Below, piece after piece: positions 13,139 to 22,947 of a DNA stretch of 64,000 nt; the first letter of the stretch is position 1, and the number at the start of each line of letters is the position of its first letter. The notes under the pieces were generated by a model that did not search any database, was not told the DNA's origin, and saw nothing but the letters and a program-made list of their open reading frames with translations. A program made the translations under genes and the position numbers. The DNA is from Lunularia cruciata (taxonomy: Eukaryota > Streptophyta > Marchantiopsida > Lunulariales > Lunulariaceae), in the NCBI GenBank assembly GCA_948567375.1, contig OX419756.1, positions 66,168,333 to 66,232,332 on the forward strand, given 5' to 3'.

Positions 13139-13691
13139 TTCACCTTATCTTGAGCTTTGTAGTGGAAGTTACAACCATTTAAAGGCACCTTTGAGATAGT
13201 AACTTTGGAGATGACATCATGACATCTTTGGCCTAGAACAAACTTATATGTAGGAATTACTTTTGGGTTGACACTTTTCATACTCCAACAGTTGAAATTT
13301 TGGCAAGTTGAAGCTGACCTGAAGTGGGTATATGTCCACTTGTGGTAGGCTTGAACAATTCCTTATTTGGAATTTGGAATGCTTGAGGAGGATTACTGTA
13401 TGAGAGGATGGGAGGAGAAATTGGGAAATTGGCAAGGATTGAGGGATCAAGAGTGCTTAGCCTATCAATTGATGGAGATTGAAGGAGAGGGATTGGAGAC
13501 CTCAAAATATCTTAATTGATCAAATGGGGATTTTTTAAGAAAAGGATTTCAAGATTTAAGGATAGAGGGTTTGAGGAGCAAGAAATTCAACCATTGATTG
13601 GATGGGATGATTGGAGAGAGTGGGTTTTTTTACAAATGGTTTTAATTGATAGAGTAAGGAATCAAATGTCAGTTTTGACAAGAAGGGTTCT
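13139..13691 (+). repeat. Left half of insertion 'I' within an A-family derivative (A2), split by element A
   Basis: This segment continues at 23611 after removal of element A. The joined segment matches, in inverted orientation, about 31766-32700. Shared blocks include the stretch near 'ggcctagaaca', 'ggaattggcaaggattgagg' and 'gacaagaagggttct'. No coding domain is recognised in 'I'; open frames here are low-complexity. It ends with TTCT, the target duplication of element A. Confidence 0.7.
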
Positions 13692-14142
13692 TGTCACGCC
13701 ATTTGTAGTTCCGCATCTAGTTGCTCGGACACTGGAGTTCCAGTGATAGTAGTTAGAGTTATTTCAGTAGTATCTCAGAGACTACTTTTCGACGGTCAGA
13801 TTTGGTGTTCGGGGTACTGACTTCACGGTGGGGCCCACCATCACTTTGCACCATTTGCACCGTTGAGTGTGCCGTCAGCGGGACCGTTAGGGTTTCAAGG
13901 CTAGCTTGAGTCCAGGGGTATAGTTTCGAAGGTGAGCTCCAGAGAGCTCACTTCTCTGATGTTGAGCCTTCGAGTTCCTGGCTATGGTGGACAGAGGCCG
14001 GCGAGCATCACCTGGATTCTCTATGCTTGAGTGGGTGTGGCTCGACTGTAATCAGTGCCAAGTTGTTGGCAGTTTATAGAGTGACAGATCAAGTACTGAT
14101 CTGAGTTGAGTTGAGATGAGAGTGTTAAGCAATCTGATTACA
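13692..14142 (+). repeat. 5' LTR of element A, lacking the first ~107 bp
   Basis: It matches 23055-23503 at roughly 97 percent by eye, most differences being C/T or G/A. It starts 'tgtcacgcc' and ends 'ctgattaca', just before the PBS-like site. The segment found at the start of the 3' LTR (22948-23052, beginning 'tgtggcacttt') is missing here. The element therefore begins part-way into its LTR. Confidence 0.85.
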
Positions 14143-14151
14143 TCAGAGAAG
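14138..14151 (+). promoter_or_regulatory. Primer-binding-site-like sequence of element A
   Basis: 'ttacatcagagaag' resembles the initiator-Met tRNA primer site common in plant LTR elements (TGGTATCAGAGC...), matching at about 11 of 15 aligned positions. It sits right at the 5' LTR end, which is where a PBS belongs. The leading TGG is not conserved, so the assignment is tentative. Confidence 0.45.
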
Positions 14152-15592
14152 TGAAGTCAGGGGGAAATCGGGTGCAGGAACGTTGAGTGTTGGTGATATC
14201 TCCAAGCTCGGTGGATCGTGGTAGCTCGATTCAGGTTCTGTGTTTCCCTAGTGTGCAGAAGCTCGTGTAGTTGATGCAAATTTGGCAATTAGGCGGACGG
14301 TGTGCGGAAGCGCTGGCCAAATTTCGAGCAAAGAAGGAGCAATTTTTGAGCAGTGTTGTGATTTTGAGCTCAGGAGATGAAGGCAGGACCAATTTGCTGC
14401 GAGTTGGGCTCAGAAGGTGAAATTGAAGGTGGAGTTGGAAAGCTCTTCTCATGAAATTGTGATTTGGAAAAACCCGTTTTGTCAATTTGGCTCGAGTGGA
14501 AAGTTAGCGGGGGATTTGGCGGACATCCATCTTTAGTTTTTACATCAGATTTTCCGTCAGATTTACGTCAGATTTTGGGCCAGAATTGGAGGAGTTTTGC
14601 TGTTTGGCCAGATTTGGAGAAGTTTCGCTAGTTTGGAGGAGTTTCGCAGATTTGGAGAAGTTTTGCCAATTTTGGAGGAGGTTCAAAGTGGCAACAAGAA
14701 AGGACTCATTTGGCTGAATTTTGGCGTTTCAAGGCATAGGGCTGTGGGCTATGAGAGGCTACAAAGGCCTAGAAGGGCCAGCAAGCCAGCTTGTTGGCGT
14801 GAGGCTAGCTAGTTTAGTGTAGATCTTGGTCATTGGTTGGCAAAATCTGCCTTTCTTGCTAGATTGTGCGCAACAGGGTTTGACCCCTAGATCTCTTGTT
14901 CCTAGACTGGTGCCCTAGCCAACTGGTCCACCCTCACTTGTTGTCATAGTGACTGTGCCACTGTTATCTATACACATGTAGCTTTGGCTAAGAGAGGCAG
15001 TTTGATCCCATTCTTGGTGATCCTGGTAGCTTAGGACTTAGATACGAACTACTCTTCAAATGCCAAATGGTGGCACAGTCAGTCCCGTGTTGTGTTATGA
15101 GATGGAGGGTTTTTGTTTAGATTTCTTGTGATTGGATCCCCTCCATTCTCTACTTCCTGTTTGTGCACCACGTTTGTGTGAGGTGCCTTGACTTTTGAGC
15201 GTTGGTGCTCTGGTGTACTCTCGGTGGTGAGGCTGGAGTGATGACCAATCAGACTACCTTTGTTTCTCTCCGGTGAGGCAGGAAGTGATGACCTGCAGAC
15301 CGTGAGAGTGCGTGTTATGATGGCAAGTTACAGGTTGCCCTTCCCCTAGTGTAGTTATCTCGGTAGAGTTACATTAGTGGGTGGTGTTTAGTTGGTGTTG
15401 GCACGTGGTGGTGTTGGCACTTGGTGGGGTACTTGCGGTTGCGACTTGCGGTTGCAGTTGGTGGTTCGGGTTTACTGTTGCAGTTACGTGGTCACGACGG
15501 AGTTCTTTGGAGATTCCAAAGGAGTTAGCCCTGCAGTACGTAGTGGGTTTACTTGGAGTGGTGCTCGGTATTAGCCTGTATCTCAGGTCCCA
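14152..15592 (+). other. Untranslated leader of element A
   Basis: About 1.4 kb without a long reading frame separates the PBS from gag. It holds short tandem-like repeats around 'ggagaagtttcgc' and 'ggaggagtttcgc' (14590-14680) and a minus-strand tRNA-like segment (14868-14938). The downstream part (15091-15592) is shared with element B (41016-41420). B lacks about 110 bases there between 'cacgacggag' and 'gagattgact'. Confidence 0.6.
14868..14938 (-). other. tRNA-like segment (possible SINE head) in the leader of A
   Basis: On the minus strand, 'tggaccagttgg' (14919-14930) fits an RNA polymerase III A box and 'ggggtcaaaccc' (14876-14887) fits a B box. They are about 30 bases apart, as in a tRNA. 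The flanks could form a rough acceptor and T-arm, but the anticodon stem is poor. It may be a tRNA-derived SINE inserted antisense, or a decayed tRNA copy. No tail or target duplication was confirmed. Confidence 0.4.
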
Positions 15593-17661
15593 GTGAGGGA
15601 GGAGATTGACTCTGAGTTGGAGTTCGACACAAGAGCTGATTCAGTTGAGAGTGCACTTGGTGTGTCCGCACCGTTGTTGTGGGACATGGACGAGATTTAT
15701 GGGGCCTCCAAAGGCCCTAGGCGTTACTCTGGTACAATGGGTACCATTGAGTTGGATGACTTCATCCAGGAGTTTGATAGTTTGTGTGATCTGCAACAGA
15801 TGCGGAACCCGAATTTGTTCACACCCTTCATGGCATGGAAGGGGTTGTTTTAGCACTTGGAGGGTCCGCCGATGGACGATTACCATGAGTTCAAGAGAGC
15901 TCATTTGGAGGAGATTGAGTTGTGGAGACAATATGGGTCTCCACACTATGTCTCCATCACTTCAGGCTCGGTGGCCAGGAGTAGATCGGCTGTACCCACG
16001 AGTTCTAGCTCGAGTAGTGTGGGTGGAGCTAGTGGAGGTGCACTAGCTAGAGATAGTGCTACTACGAGTGGAGGTACCGCTGCAGGAGGTGGTGTGGTAC
16101 CGGTGTTTAACCCCATGGTTGAGTTCTTCCTATGTTTGAGGCAGAACTACCAGGGAGTGCGGACTGACAAGCTAAGGAGCTTGCAGGAGTTCCAACGGAA
16201 GGCTGGAGAGAGCCTACGTGAGGCATATACTCGCATGAGGCGGCTGATCAGTTTCACTCAGGGAGTTACTGAGGCCCAGGCAATCCAGTTTTGGTATGGG
16301 ATACTTGACAGGGAGTTGCGACGTAGAGTTCGTGATGCTACGTTGTTGCAGGCTACTTTGCCCACTTTGGCAGTAGTCTTTGGTTTGGCTGAGCGTATTG
16401 AGCTCAACATGGTGGAGGAGAGAGTGGTGACAGTTGGATTTGGTAGAGAGACCTCATCCATGTGACTTCTTCTAGAGTGCAGCAGAGTGCACCACGCCCA
16501 GTTGGTTTTCAAGGATAGGGTGGACAGCCCAGATCCTATGGAGCGAGTGGAGGGCCTAGTGGAGTTAGACCCTTACCCTCATTTTTGGGTCAGCAGCAGC
16601 CAGTGAGTGGTGGTGTTGCTTGTTGGACTTGTGGTGGACCTCACCATAGGAGAGAGTGTACTCAGGGCAGCGGACCTGATACCTCTGGTGCATCACAACC
16701 AGCACAGAGGCAGTGTGAGCATTGCCACAGATTTGGTCACACTAGTGACCGGTGTTTTGACCTACACCCGGAGTTACGGAGTGGTAGGGCTGCTATGGTA
16801 GGTAGTAGAGGAGCTCCAGTTCATGGAGGACGAGGTGGTAGAGGTGGTGGTAGAGGATCTACACCTAGTAGGGGTGCAGTACCTGCCCTTACTTCTGACA
16901 CAGCTATGGCTACTCGGATTGAGCAGTTGGAGCAGAGATTGGCTAGTATGGCTATTGCTCAGAGGAGATCAGATTCGGGTGCTGAGGCTTCCACCTCATA
17001 TGCTGGTGATAGAGATGCTTTGGACTTCATGTGCGGAGCAGCACAGGTGGATGCATCTGCAGCAGTGACTAGGAGTGCAGTACGTGCTCCAGAGCCTAGA
17101 GGAGTATCAGTGGAGTTGGACCCACAGAGAGGAGAGGATGGGACACAGGTCAGACTTCCCCAGTCTTTCACGCTATCTGAGGCATTGCAGACAACATCCA
17201 TGGTTCCTAGACGTCCTAGTGCAGGTGTGGTAGGTGGTGATGGAGTACCTGATGGAGTACCTGCTAGTCAGCCACCTGCTACTACACAGACTGAGTCTAG
17301 CATGATGTTGGGGGCGGCTCAGTTGATTATGCGGCATCCTTTATTTTCAGCCAGTGACATGTTTACATTGGGAGTTGACCTAGCCCCAGTGTTCCGGTTG
17401 GCTACCACATTGTGTGAGAGTAGGGATGGTGCAGTTCCTACTACTAGAGCAGAGGTGGTTGGTAGTGGAGATGACTTGGTTGAGGAGCATGGGATCCGTT
17501 CAGCGACCAATGGTTTATGGCAGGCAACAGCGGCTAGATTGGAGGAGTTGCCAGCTAGACCGGCCTTTGAGAGAGCGCGGTTTACACCTGGTGTTGTCCT
17601 ATTGGATAACCAGAGGGGGATCTTTTGCTTAGTGGGACCTTCAGGGAAGGTCTATATACCA
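15593..17661 (+). pseudogene. Gag polyprotein of element A (capsid and two zinc knuckles)
   Basis: Broken capsid-nucleocapsid gene. 15593-16465 (frame 2) includes the capsid segment with 'LRSLQEFQRKAGESLREAY' and 'RMRRLISFTQGVTEAQAIQF', with one internal TAG at 15851-15853. A small deletion near 16458, relative to element B, shifts the frame. Frame 1 (16585-17661) then carries two zinc knuckles, 'CWTCGGPHHRREC' and 'CEHCHRFGHTSDRC' (the second a perfect CX2CX4HX4C), followed by a Gly/Arg-rich tract. The start codon is uncertain: the open frame begins at GTG and the first ATG is at 15686. Gag should build the particle and bind element RNA. Confidence 0.85.
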
Positions 17662-17664
17662 TAG

Positions 17665-18180
17665 AGAGTCTTGTTAGACTCTGGTGCGCAGCCCCTTATG
17701 TTGGGGAAGGTTGCAGTTGTTGGTCTGGAGTTACGGAAGACCGATGTGGAGAGGTGTCCATTTCAGATCCAGACATCTCTAGGTGGTGGTTCGACACAAT
17801 ACATCACACGTGGGGAGCTTGTTGTCCAAGTTCAGCCTGGTCATCCGACTGATAGCTCGGTGGTGAGAGCTCAGGCTATTGCGACGATAGATAGCTGAGT
17901 GCTAGTTGGGGGAGCAGTGTTATACCCTATGGGTTTCAGCATTGACTATTAGGAGGAGACAACCTCTTATAGACCTGGTTGGCAGTCTGGTGAGGGACAA
18001 GTATGTCGCCTACCAGTACGCTTCAGTAGTGGCAGTCTTGGCTCACTACAGTCCGGGACCATGGCAACATTAGTTTTAGCTTTCAGCGGTGCAGTTACTT
18101 GGCCTGGTGACTTGTTGGAAGGGAACGCCCGTGCAGAGGATACTCCAGTACCAGAGGAGATCACTCGGCTATGGAGTACG
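17665..18180 (+). pseudogene. Retropepsin-like aspartic protease of element A
   Basis: It continues frame 1 directly from gag after a TAG at 17662-17664. The active-site motif 'VLLDSGAQPLML' has its catalytic Asp at 17677-17679. Downstream 'VGLEL', 'CPFQIQTSLGG' and 'VLVGGAVLYPMGF' are typical of gypsy proteases. TGA at about 17896 and TAG near 17950 interrupt it. Element B carries an uninterrupted version at 46810-47404, so the breaks here are copy-specific decay. The enzyme would process the polyprotein. Confidence 0.85.
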
Positions 18181-18339
18181 AGTGGGATTGTTCCATCCAC
18201 CTTGGATGTTCCATTGTGGAGTTCAGAGGAGGCATTGTAGCAGCATGCAAATCAGTTGGTGCAGTAGGCTTGGAGTGGAGCCTTCGTACCATCAGGGGAT
18301 GAGTGTGAGGATGAGCCTCCAGAGGCGATTGCTTTGACA
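18181..18339 (+). other. Linker between protease and methyltransferase of A
   Basis: An acidic, low-complexity coding stretch in frame 1 with two TAG codons (about 18238 and 18265). No domain is recognised; it joins the protease to the methyltransferase in the same frame. Confidence 0.5.
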
Positions 18340-19340
18340 CCTCTGGATACCACACTCATTGCTTGGCAGTATCCAGTAGAGGGGATATGTCTATTGGAGT
18401 TGTTTGGTGGGATCAGCACCGGACTAGTTGCGGTGTTACAGGCGGGTATCCGAGTACAGAGGTACTTGTATGTAGAGAGAGATGAGACTACTAGGCAAGT
18501 CTCTCTACATCATGTGGCACACTTGGCCTATCGGTATCCGGAGTTATTACCGATGTCAGCAGTTAGAGGTTACCAGAAGGCCTTACCAGGAGACATTTCC
18601 TTACTGGGGGCGCATGACCTAGAGAGACATGGGCCTATTCACTTGGTGATTTTTGGATGGCCATGTTAGGGACATACACGTGCGGGCCACGGTTTGGGTC
18701 TTCAGGATCCTCGTTCTGGTGTGTTTTGGGAGATGTTACGGATACTACGACATCTCCAGGTTCATCAGTCTATTTCTCCAGCTTACCTTTTGGAGAACGT
18801 TCCTTTGATGGGGATTCCCGCACTAGGGTGGTGGCGAGTACACATCAGGTCCATTCTTGGATGGGACCTGCTGTATTGTTAGATGCAGCCAAAGTGGGAT
18901 CACGGGCTCATCGTCTTCGTCTTTGGTGGACAAACCTTTTACCCAGAGAGGTTCTACAGCGTAGTTATGATGGGATTCAACGACTAGACCACATTCTTGT
19001 TGATGATATCTTGGATGCTGGACGTCAGTCTCAGACAGTGGTAGTGGCTGATAGGTCACCTATGGCAGTGGTGAACCTAGTTGGACAGCCTAGAGCTGCA
19101 TTTCCCACACTCATGAGTTTCCCAGGCTCTCATGCTTTTTGAGAGGGAGGACCTGGACTTGTTTGGGACTCACAATTACAGCAGTTGGTGGAGCCCAATG
19201 CTGATGAGAGAGAGTGGGCAATGGGTTTTTGCACCGATATTACCGCTGTTCCAGCAGTGTCAGAGGCATCCAGGCATCAGGTGTTAGGTCAGGCTATGGA
19301 CCTGAACTGTTTGACCTTGATTGTGAGCCTTGGTTTGGCC
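18340..19340 (+). pseudogene. C5 DNA (cytosine) methyltransferase domain inside the element A polyprotein
   Basis: Such domains transfer a methyl group from S-adenosylmethionine to cytosine C5. Motifs seen in canonical order: I 'LELFGGISTGLVAVLQAG' (about 18394-18447, cofactor binding); IV 'FGWPC' with the catalytic Cys at 18664-18666; 'GLQDPRSGVFWEMLRILR' (18694-18747); VI 'ENV' (18793-18801); VIII 'DAAKVGSRAHRLRLWW' (Ala-His-Arg at 18906-18914); IX-like 'FPTLMSFPGSHAF' near 19100; X-like 'VLGQAMDLN' near 19281-19307. The 'GISTGL' and 'DAAKVGSRAHR' stretches resemble the DNMT3 group more than MET1 or CMT, and the order is not permuted as in DRM. Breaks in this copy: TAG at 18667-18669 just after the catalytic Cys, a one-base loss in the G run at about 18811, and TGA at about 19140. 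Host gene capture is inferred. Confidence 0.88.
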
Positions 19341-19775
19341 GAGCAGCGTAGGATGCGCTTGATAGGCATCACCACTCAGACACTTGTGAGCCCTGTGCCT
19401 ATCGAGACGATTCAGGCACATGTTGGGGGCGATGGACCGAGTGGACATGGTATTCTTGGGACACATCCAATAGCTACTAGGGAGAGTGGTCTACTTGGAG
19501 TCCATCCAGGTGAGCGTGGGCTACTTGGATTACACCCTTGGTCCACATGGGATGCAGCCAGAGGACGTATGGAGCTTGCAGCCAGAGTGGAGGGAGTTTT
19601 TCACACAGAGGTTGGGACCTCTAGTGGTCAGGAGCATGACACCATTGCTCCCAAGGGCCCAGTGTAGCAGCCAGTTAGTACGTCTTCCACTCCTACTACA
19701 GTTACAGAGGATACTTGGGAGCCAGATCTTGGACCCAAGCTTATTGGAGAGGAAAGACGGAGGGTTTGGAGGTTC
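19341..19775 (+). other. Linker between methyltransferase and RT of A
   Basis: Coding frame 3 continues from the methyltransferase, with a TAG at 19665-19667, into RT. Around 19400-19540 there are repeated 'LG-H-P' motifs ('GILGTHP', 'LLGVHPG', 'LLGLHPW'), a degenerate heptad-scale repeat of unknown role. No known domain is recognised. Confidence 0.5.
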
Positions 19776-20774
19776 TTGAGGAGTCACACGAGTTGTTTTG
19801 CCTTCAGTATGAAGGATTTGGGTGCTCTGAAGGGACCTGGTATACAAATTGAGCTGACTAGTGACACACCAGTTTTCCGACGTCCTTATCAATATAGTGA
19901 GATGGAGAGGACATTGATTCAGAGCCGGAGTATTGACCTTTTTGAGGCTGGTTTGGTGGAGATTTCACATGGAGAGTATGCATCAGCAACAATGATGCCA
20001 GCCAAGAAGGATATGCATGGCAACTATACAGATAGGCGGATGTGTGGAGATTACCGTCCTATCAACCGACAGACCAGGGCTGATCGGTATGCCATGCCTA
20101 CACCGGAGGAGATTTTTGATGCGATTGGGCATGCAAAGGTCTTCAGTACTTTGGATCTTCGAGCGGGATATCATCAGTTGCCGATCAAGGAGGATAAGTC
20201 CAAGACAACATTTTGGGCTATTGATCCTCATGGCAAGGATGTGTTATATCAATGGAAGTTCTTACCATTTGGGTTGAAGAATGCTCCCGCTGAGTTCCAG
20301 AGGGTCATGGATAGGATCCTAGTTGGATTGGATTTTGCTCGGTGCTATATTGATGACATTTTGGTTTATAGCACTACTGTGGAGGAGCATGAGAGACAGT
20401 TGTTGGAGGTGTTTGAGAGGTTGAGATCTCATGGACTCAAATTACATCCTGGGAAGTGTAGGTTCTTCCATGAGCAGGTTGAGTATTTGGGTCACACTAT
20501 CTACCCCGGAGGACTTGGTGTTCAGCAGACCAAGGTGGAGGCTATTGCACGTATTCCTCGGCCTACGGATGTGAGCAGAGTGCGAGCATTCCTTGGGTTG
20601 GCAAACTTCTATCACCGCTATATTAGAGGATTTAGTGCCATTGCCAAGGCCTTGACGAAGCTGACCAAGCTTACACAAGAGTGGTGTTGGGGAGATGAGC
20701 AGGAGAGAGCTTTTGTAGAGCTCAAGGAGAGGTTGACATCTGCTCCTATTTTGAGGAGACCAATCAAGGGATGA
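19776..20774 (+). CDS. Reverse transcriptase of element A
   Basis: Open for 332 codons as part of the polyprotein; it does not start at its own ATG. RT signatures in order are 'FSTLDLRAGYHQLPIKED', 'FGLKNAPAEFQRVMD' and 'CYIDDILVYS', with the catalytic Asp-Asp at 20352-20357, then 'YLGHTIYPGG' and 'FLGLANFYHRYI' of the thumb and connection. It is intact until TGA at 20772-20774, likely a former CGA codon. It would synthesise element cDNA in the particle. Confidence 0.92.
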   Translation: MRSHTSCFAFSMKDLGALKGPGIQIELTSDTPVFRRPYQYSEMERTLIQSRSIDLFEAGLVEISHGEYASATMMPAKKDMHGNYTDRRMCGDYRPINRQTRADRYAMPTPEEIFDAIGHAKVFSTLDLRAGYHQLPIKEDKSKTTFWAIDPHGKDVLYQWKFLPFGLKNAPAEFQRVMDRILVGLDFARCYIDDILVYSTTVEEHERQLLEVFERLRSHGLKLHPGKCRFFHEQVEYLGHTIYPGGLGVQQTKVEAIARIPRPTDVSRVRAFLGLANFYHRYIRGFSAIAKALTKLTKLTQEWCWGDEQERAFVELKERLTSAPILRRPIKG

Positions 20775-21215
20775 CCATTTCAGGTTCACACTGATTGGAG
20801 TATGTTGGGGCTTGGAGCGGTGCTCACCTAGCATGATGATGAGGAGAAGGAGTTTGTGGTGGCCTATGCTAGTCGCTCCAACAATTCAGCGGAGGCGAAG
20901 TATAGTTCATATGAGGGAGAGTGCTTGGCAGCAATTTGGGCAGTAGCACATTTGCGATGTTACCTATTTGGTAACCCCTTCACTCTCATCATTGATCATC
21001 AGCCGCTGAAGTGGTTGATGGAGTCTGACAAGCTTTCAGGGAAGCTTGCACGATGGGCTCTGATTTTACAGGAGTATGATTTCACGGTTGTTCACAGACC
21101 TGGAGTGGTGAACCGTGATGCAGATGGGTTGAGTAGAAACCCATGTCCCAGCCAGCAGGATCAGACCGGAGCACGTTGGCATGGTGAGACAGATGAGGAG
21201 ATGGTGCCAGGTTGA
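20775..21215 (+). pseudogene. RNase H of element A
   Basis: It continues frame 3 from RT. Catalytic residues are readable: Asp in 'VHTDWSMLGLGAVL', Glu in 'YEGECLAAIWAVAHLR', Asp in 'LIIDHQPLKWLM' and Asp in 'VNRDADGLSR'. TAG at 20829-20831 and TGA at 21213-21215 interrupt it. It would degrade the RNA strand of the RNA/cDNA hybrid. Confidence 0.88.
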
Positions 21216-21230
21216 CATGCATCGGCCTTT

Positions 21231-22637
21231 TTGTGTATATTTGCAGAAACTTTGGTGGTATCTCTCTTAGCGCATACAGGAGGAGTTATTAAGGTCACAG
21301 ATCTAGAGAGTGAAGATATTGGTATAGTTCAGCGAGACATTAATGATGATGTCTTAGTGATGGACTATCTTCGCACTGGTGTTGTGGGTGGCACAGTTGG
21401 GGCCAAGGAGAGAGACCGTGTTCTTCAGCGAGCCAGACGGTTCAGATTGGAAGGTAGACACCTTTTGCGTGTATGGGAGGATGGTAGAGTGCGAGTAGTA
21501 CCACTTCTATCACAGAGACCACAGTTGGTCCGTCATGCTCATGAGGAGCTAGGACATTTTGGAGTAAAGCGTACATATAGCTTACTCCAGAGTCATTATT
21601 GGTGGCGCGGTATGCAGACTGAGGTACAGCAGTTTGTTGCTAGATGTGTGGTTTGTGACCGAGTTAGAGCATCATTCAATGCTCCTACGCCACAGTTACA
21701 CCCATTACCTATCATGGGATTGGGTTACCGTTGGAGTTTGGACTTCGCCGGACCTTTACCGCTGACTGTGAGACATCATCGGTATGTTTTGGTGATGGTG
21801 GAGCACTTCTCCAAGTGGATTGAGTTGGTGGCACTTCCTGACAAGTCTAGTGAAGGGACAGCTTACTCGTTCTTGGATCGAGTTCTTAGTCATTTTGGTG
21901 CACCAGCTGAGGTTTTGACTGATCAGGGTACAGAGTTCTTGGGAGAGTTTCAGGTCTTGTGTGACAAGGCTTTGATTGATCATCGTACTACATCCCGAGA
22001 TCACCCTAAGGCAGATGGCTTAGCAGAGAGAGTGGTTCAGACGGTGAAGAGAGGATTGCGAAAGTATGGTTTGCAGAGGGGCCACTTAGGAGATTGGGAT
22101 CTCCAATTACCTTGGTTGGCCATGGGCTATTGGTTCAGCCGGCAAGCCTCCTTAGCATCCTTCTCTCCATACTTTCTACTCTATGGACAAGATCCAGATT
22201 TACCTGCAGCCATTCGTCGAGATGCTACTGTAGTTTTGGACTTGGATGACCCCAATGTATGGATGAGCGCATGTTCTCAGCGGGCAGAGATCTTTCGGAG
22301 AGTGATGCCGATGGCCTTTGAGAACTTGGCGATTGCTCAGCATAGAGATACTTTACGCTATGCTACCATTCGAGGAGGAGGTTATAGACCCTTGATCCAT
22401 CGATTTCATCCAGGCGACTATGTATATCTACAACAGACAGCACCGACGACACTTGATGTTTCTACAGGCCGCACTATCTTGAGAGTGCGCGAGGTTTTGC
22501 CATTTGGAGTCCTTGTGTTAAAAGGACGTGATGGTGTTGTTTGGAAGGATCATGTGCGCAATTGTGCACCATGCCACCTTCCAAACATTGATGGTACTAT
22601 GGACCCAAGCTTGGCACTTGTACATGCAGGCTTGAGG
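21231..22637 (+). CDS. Integrase of element A
   Basis: An uninterrupted frame that continues into the PHD finger and ends at 22778. The N-terminal HHCC zinc-binding domain is 'HEELGHFGVKRTYSLLQSHY' followed by 'CVVCD' (about 21540-21660). The core carries the DDE triad: Asp in 'WSLDFAG' (near 21740), Asp in 'VLTDQGTEF' (near 21920) and Glu in 'DGLAERVVQTVK' (near 22025). The C-terminal part, 'HPGDYVYLQQTAPTTLD' and 'ILRVREVLPFGVLVLKGRDG', fits the GPY/F-type region. All catalytic residues look intact. It would insert the cDNA into host chromatin. Confidence 0.92.
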
Positions 22638-22778
22638 TGTATGTTATGTGGCTCTTCTGGTGGAGCTGCTACTATGTTAGTGTGTGATAGCTGTTCGAGA
22701 GGATGGCATATGGCATGTATGACTCCTCCCCTCACGGTGGTTCCTCAGGGACAGTGGTTATGTCCTAGATGTACTTGA
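22638..22778 (+). CDS. PHD zinc finger at the C-terminus of the A integrase
   Basis: The last 46 residues form a C4HC3 PHD finger: 'CMLC', then 'LVCDSCSRGWHMACMTPP' (Cys-X2-Cys, His-X2-Cys) and 'QGQWLCPRC', ending with TGA-side stop at 22776-22778. All eight zinc ligands are present. PHD fingers commonly bind histone H3 tails. The position after the integrase is where chromoviruses such as element D carry a chromodomain, so a role in chromatin targeting is inferred. The ligand cannot be told from sequence alone. Confidence 0.9.
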   Translation, partial: CMLCGSSGGAATMLVCDSCSRGWHMACMTPPLTVVPQGQWLCPRCT

Positions 22779-22930
22779 CCTATAGCTAGTTCATTCTCTA
22801 TATGGTATAGATTGCAGACAGGCAACTAACAATGGGGCTCCATAGCATCCGGCCTCCTGATCTTTGCCCATTAGAGGGTATACCATATACTTAGAGTAGA
22901 TGGCTATCTGGAGTTAGAGGGACCTAACCG
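22779..22930 (+). other. 3' untranslated internal region of element A
   Basis: A short non-coding stretch between the polyprotein stop and the polypurine tract. Confidence 0.6.
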
Positions 22931-22947
22931 CCAGCTAGGGGGGCGAT
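22931..22947 (+). promoter_or_regulatory. Polypurine tract of element A
   Basis: 'ccagctaggggggcgat' lies immediately before the 'tgtggcac' start of the 3' LTR. A G-rich tract touching the LTR is the expected plus-strand primer site. This placement supports 22948 as the true LTR start. Confidence 0.7.

Noticed and set aside
13139..13691. Host exon upstream of element A
   Set aside because: It is part of the repeat 'I' that recurs at 31.8-32.7 kb and carries no coding signature.
18657..18810. Frame 3 upstream of the shift as part of the methyltransferase
   Set aside because: The conserved motifs I, IV and VI are in frame 1 here; frame 3 becomes meaningful only after about 18812.
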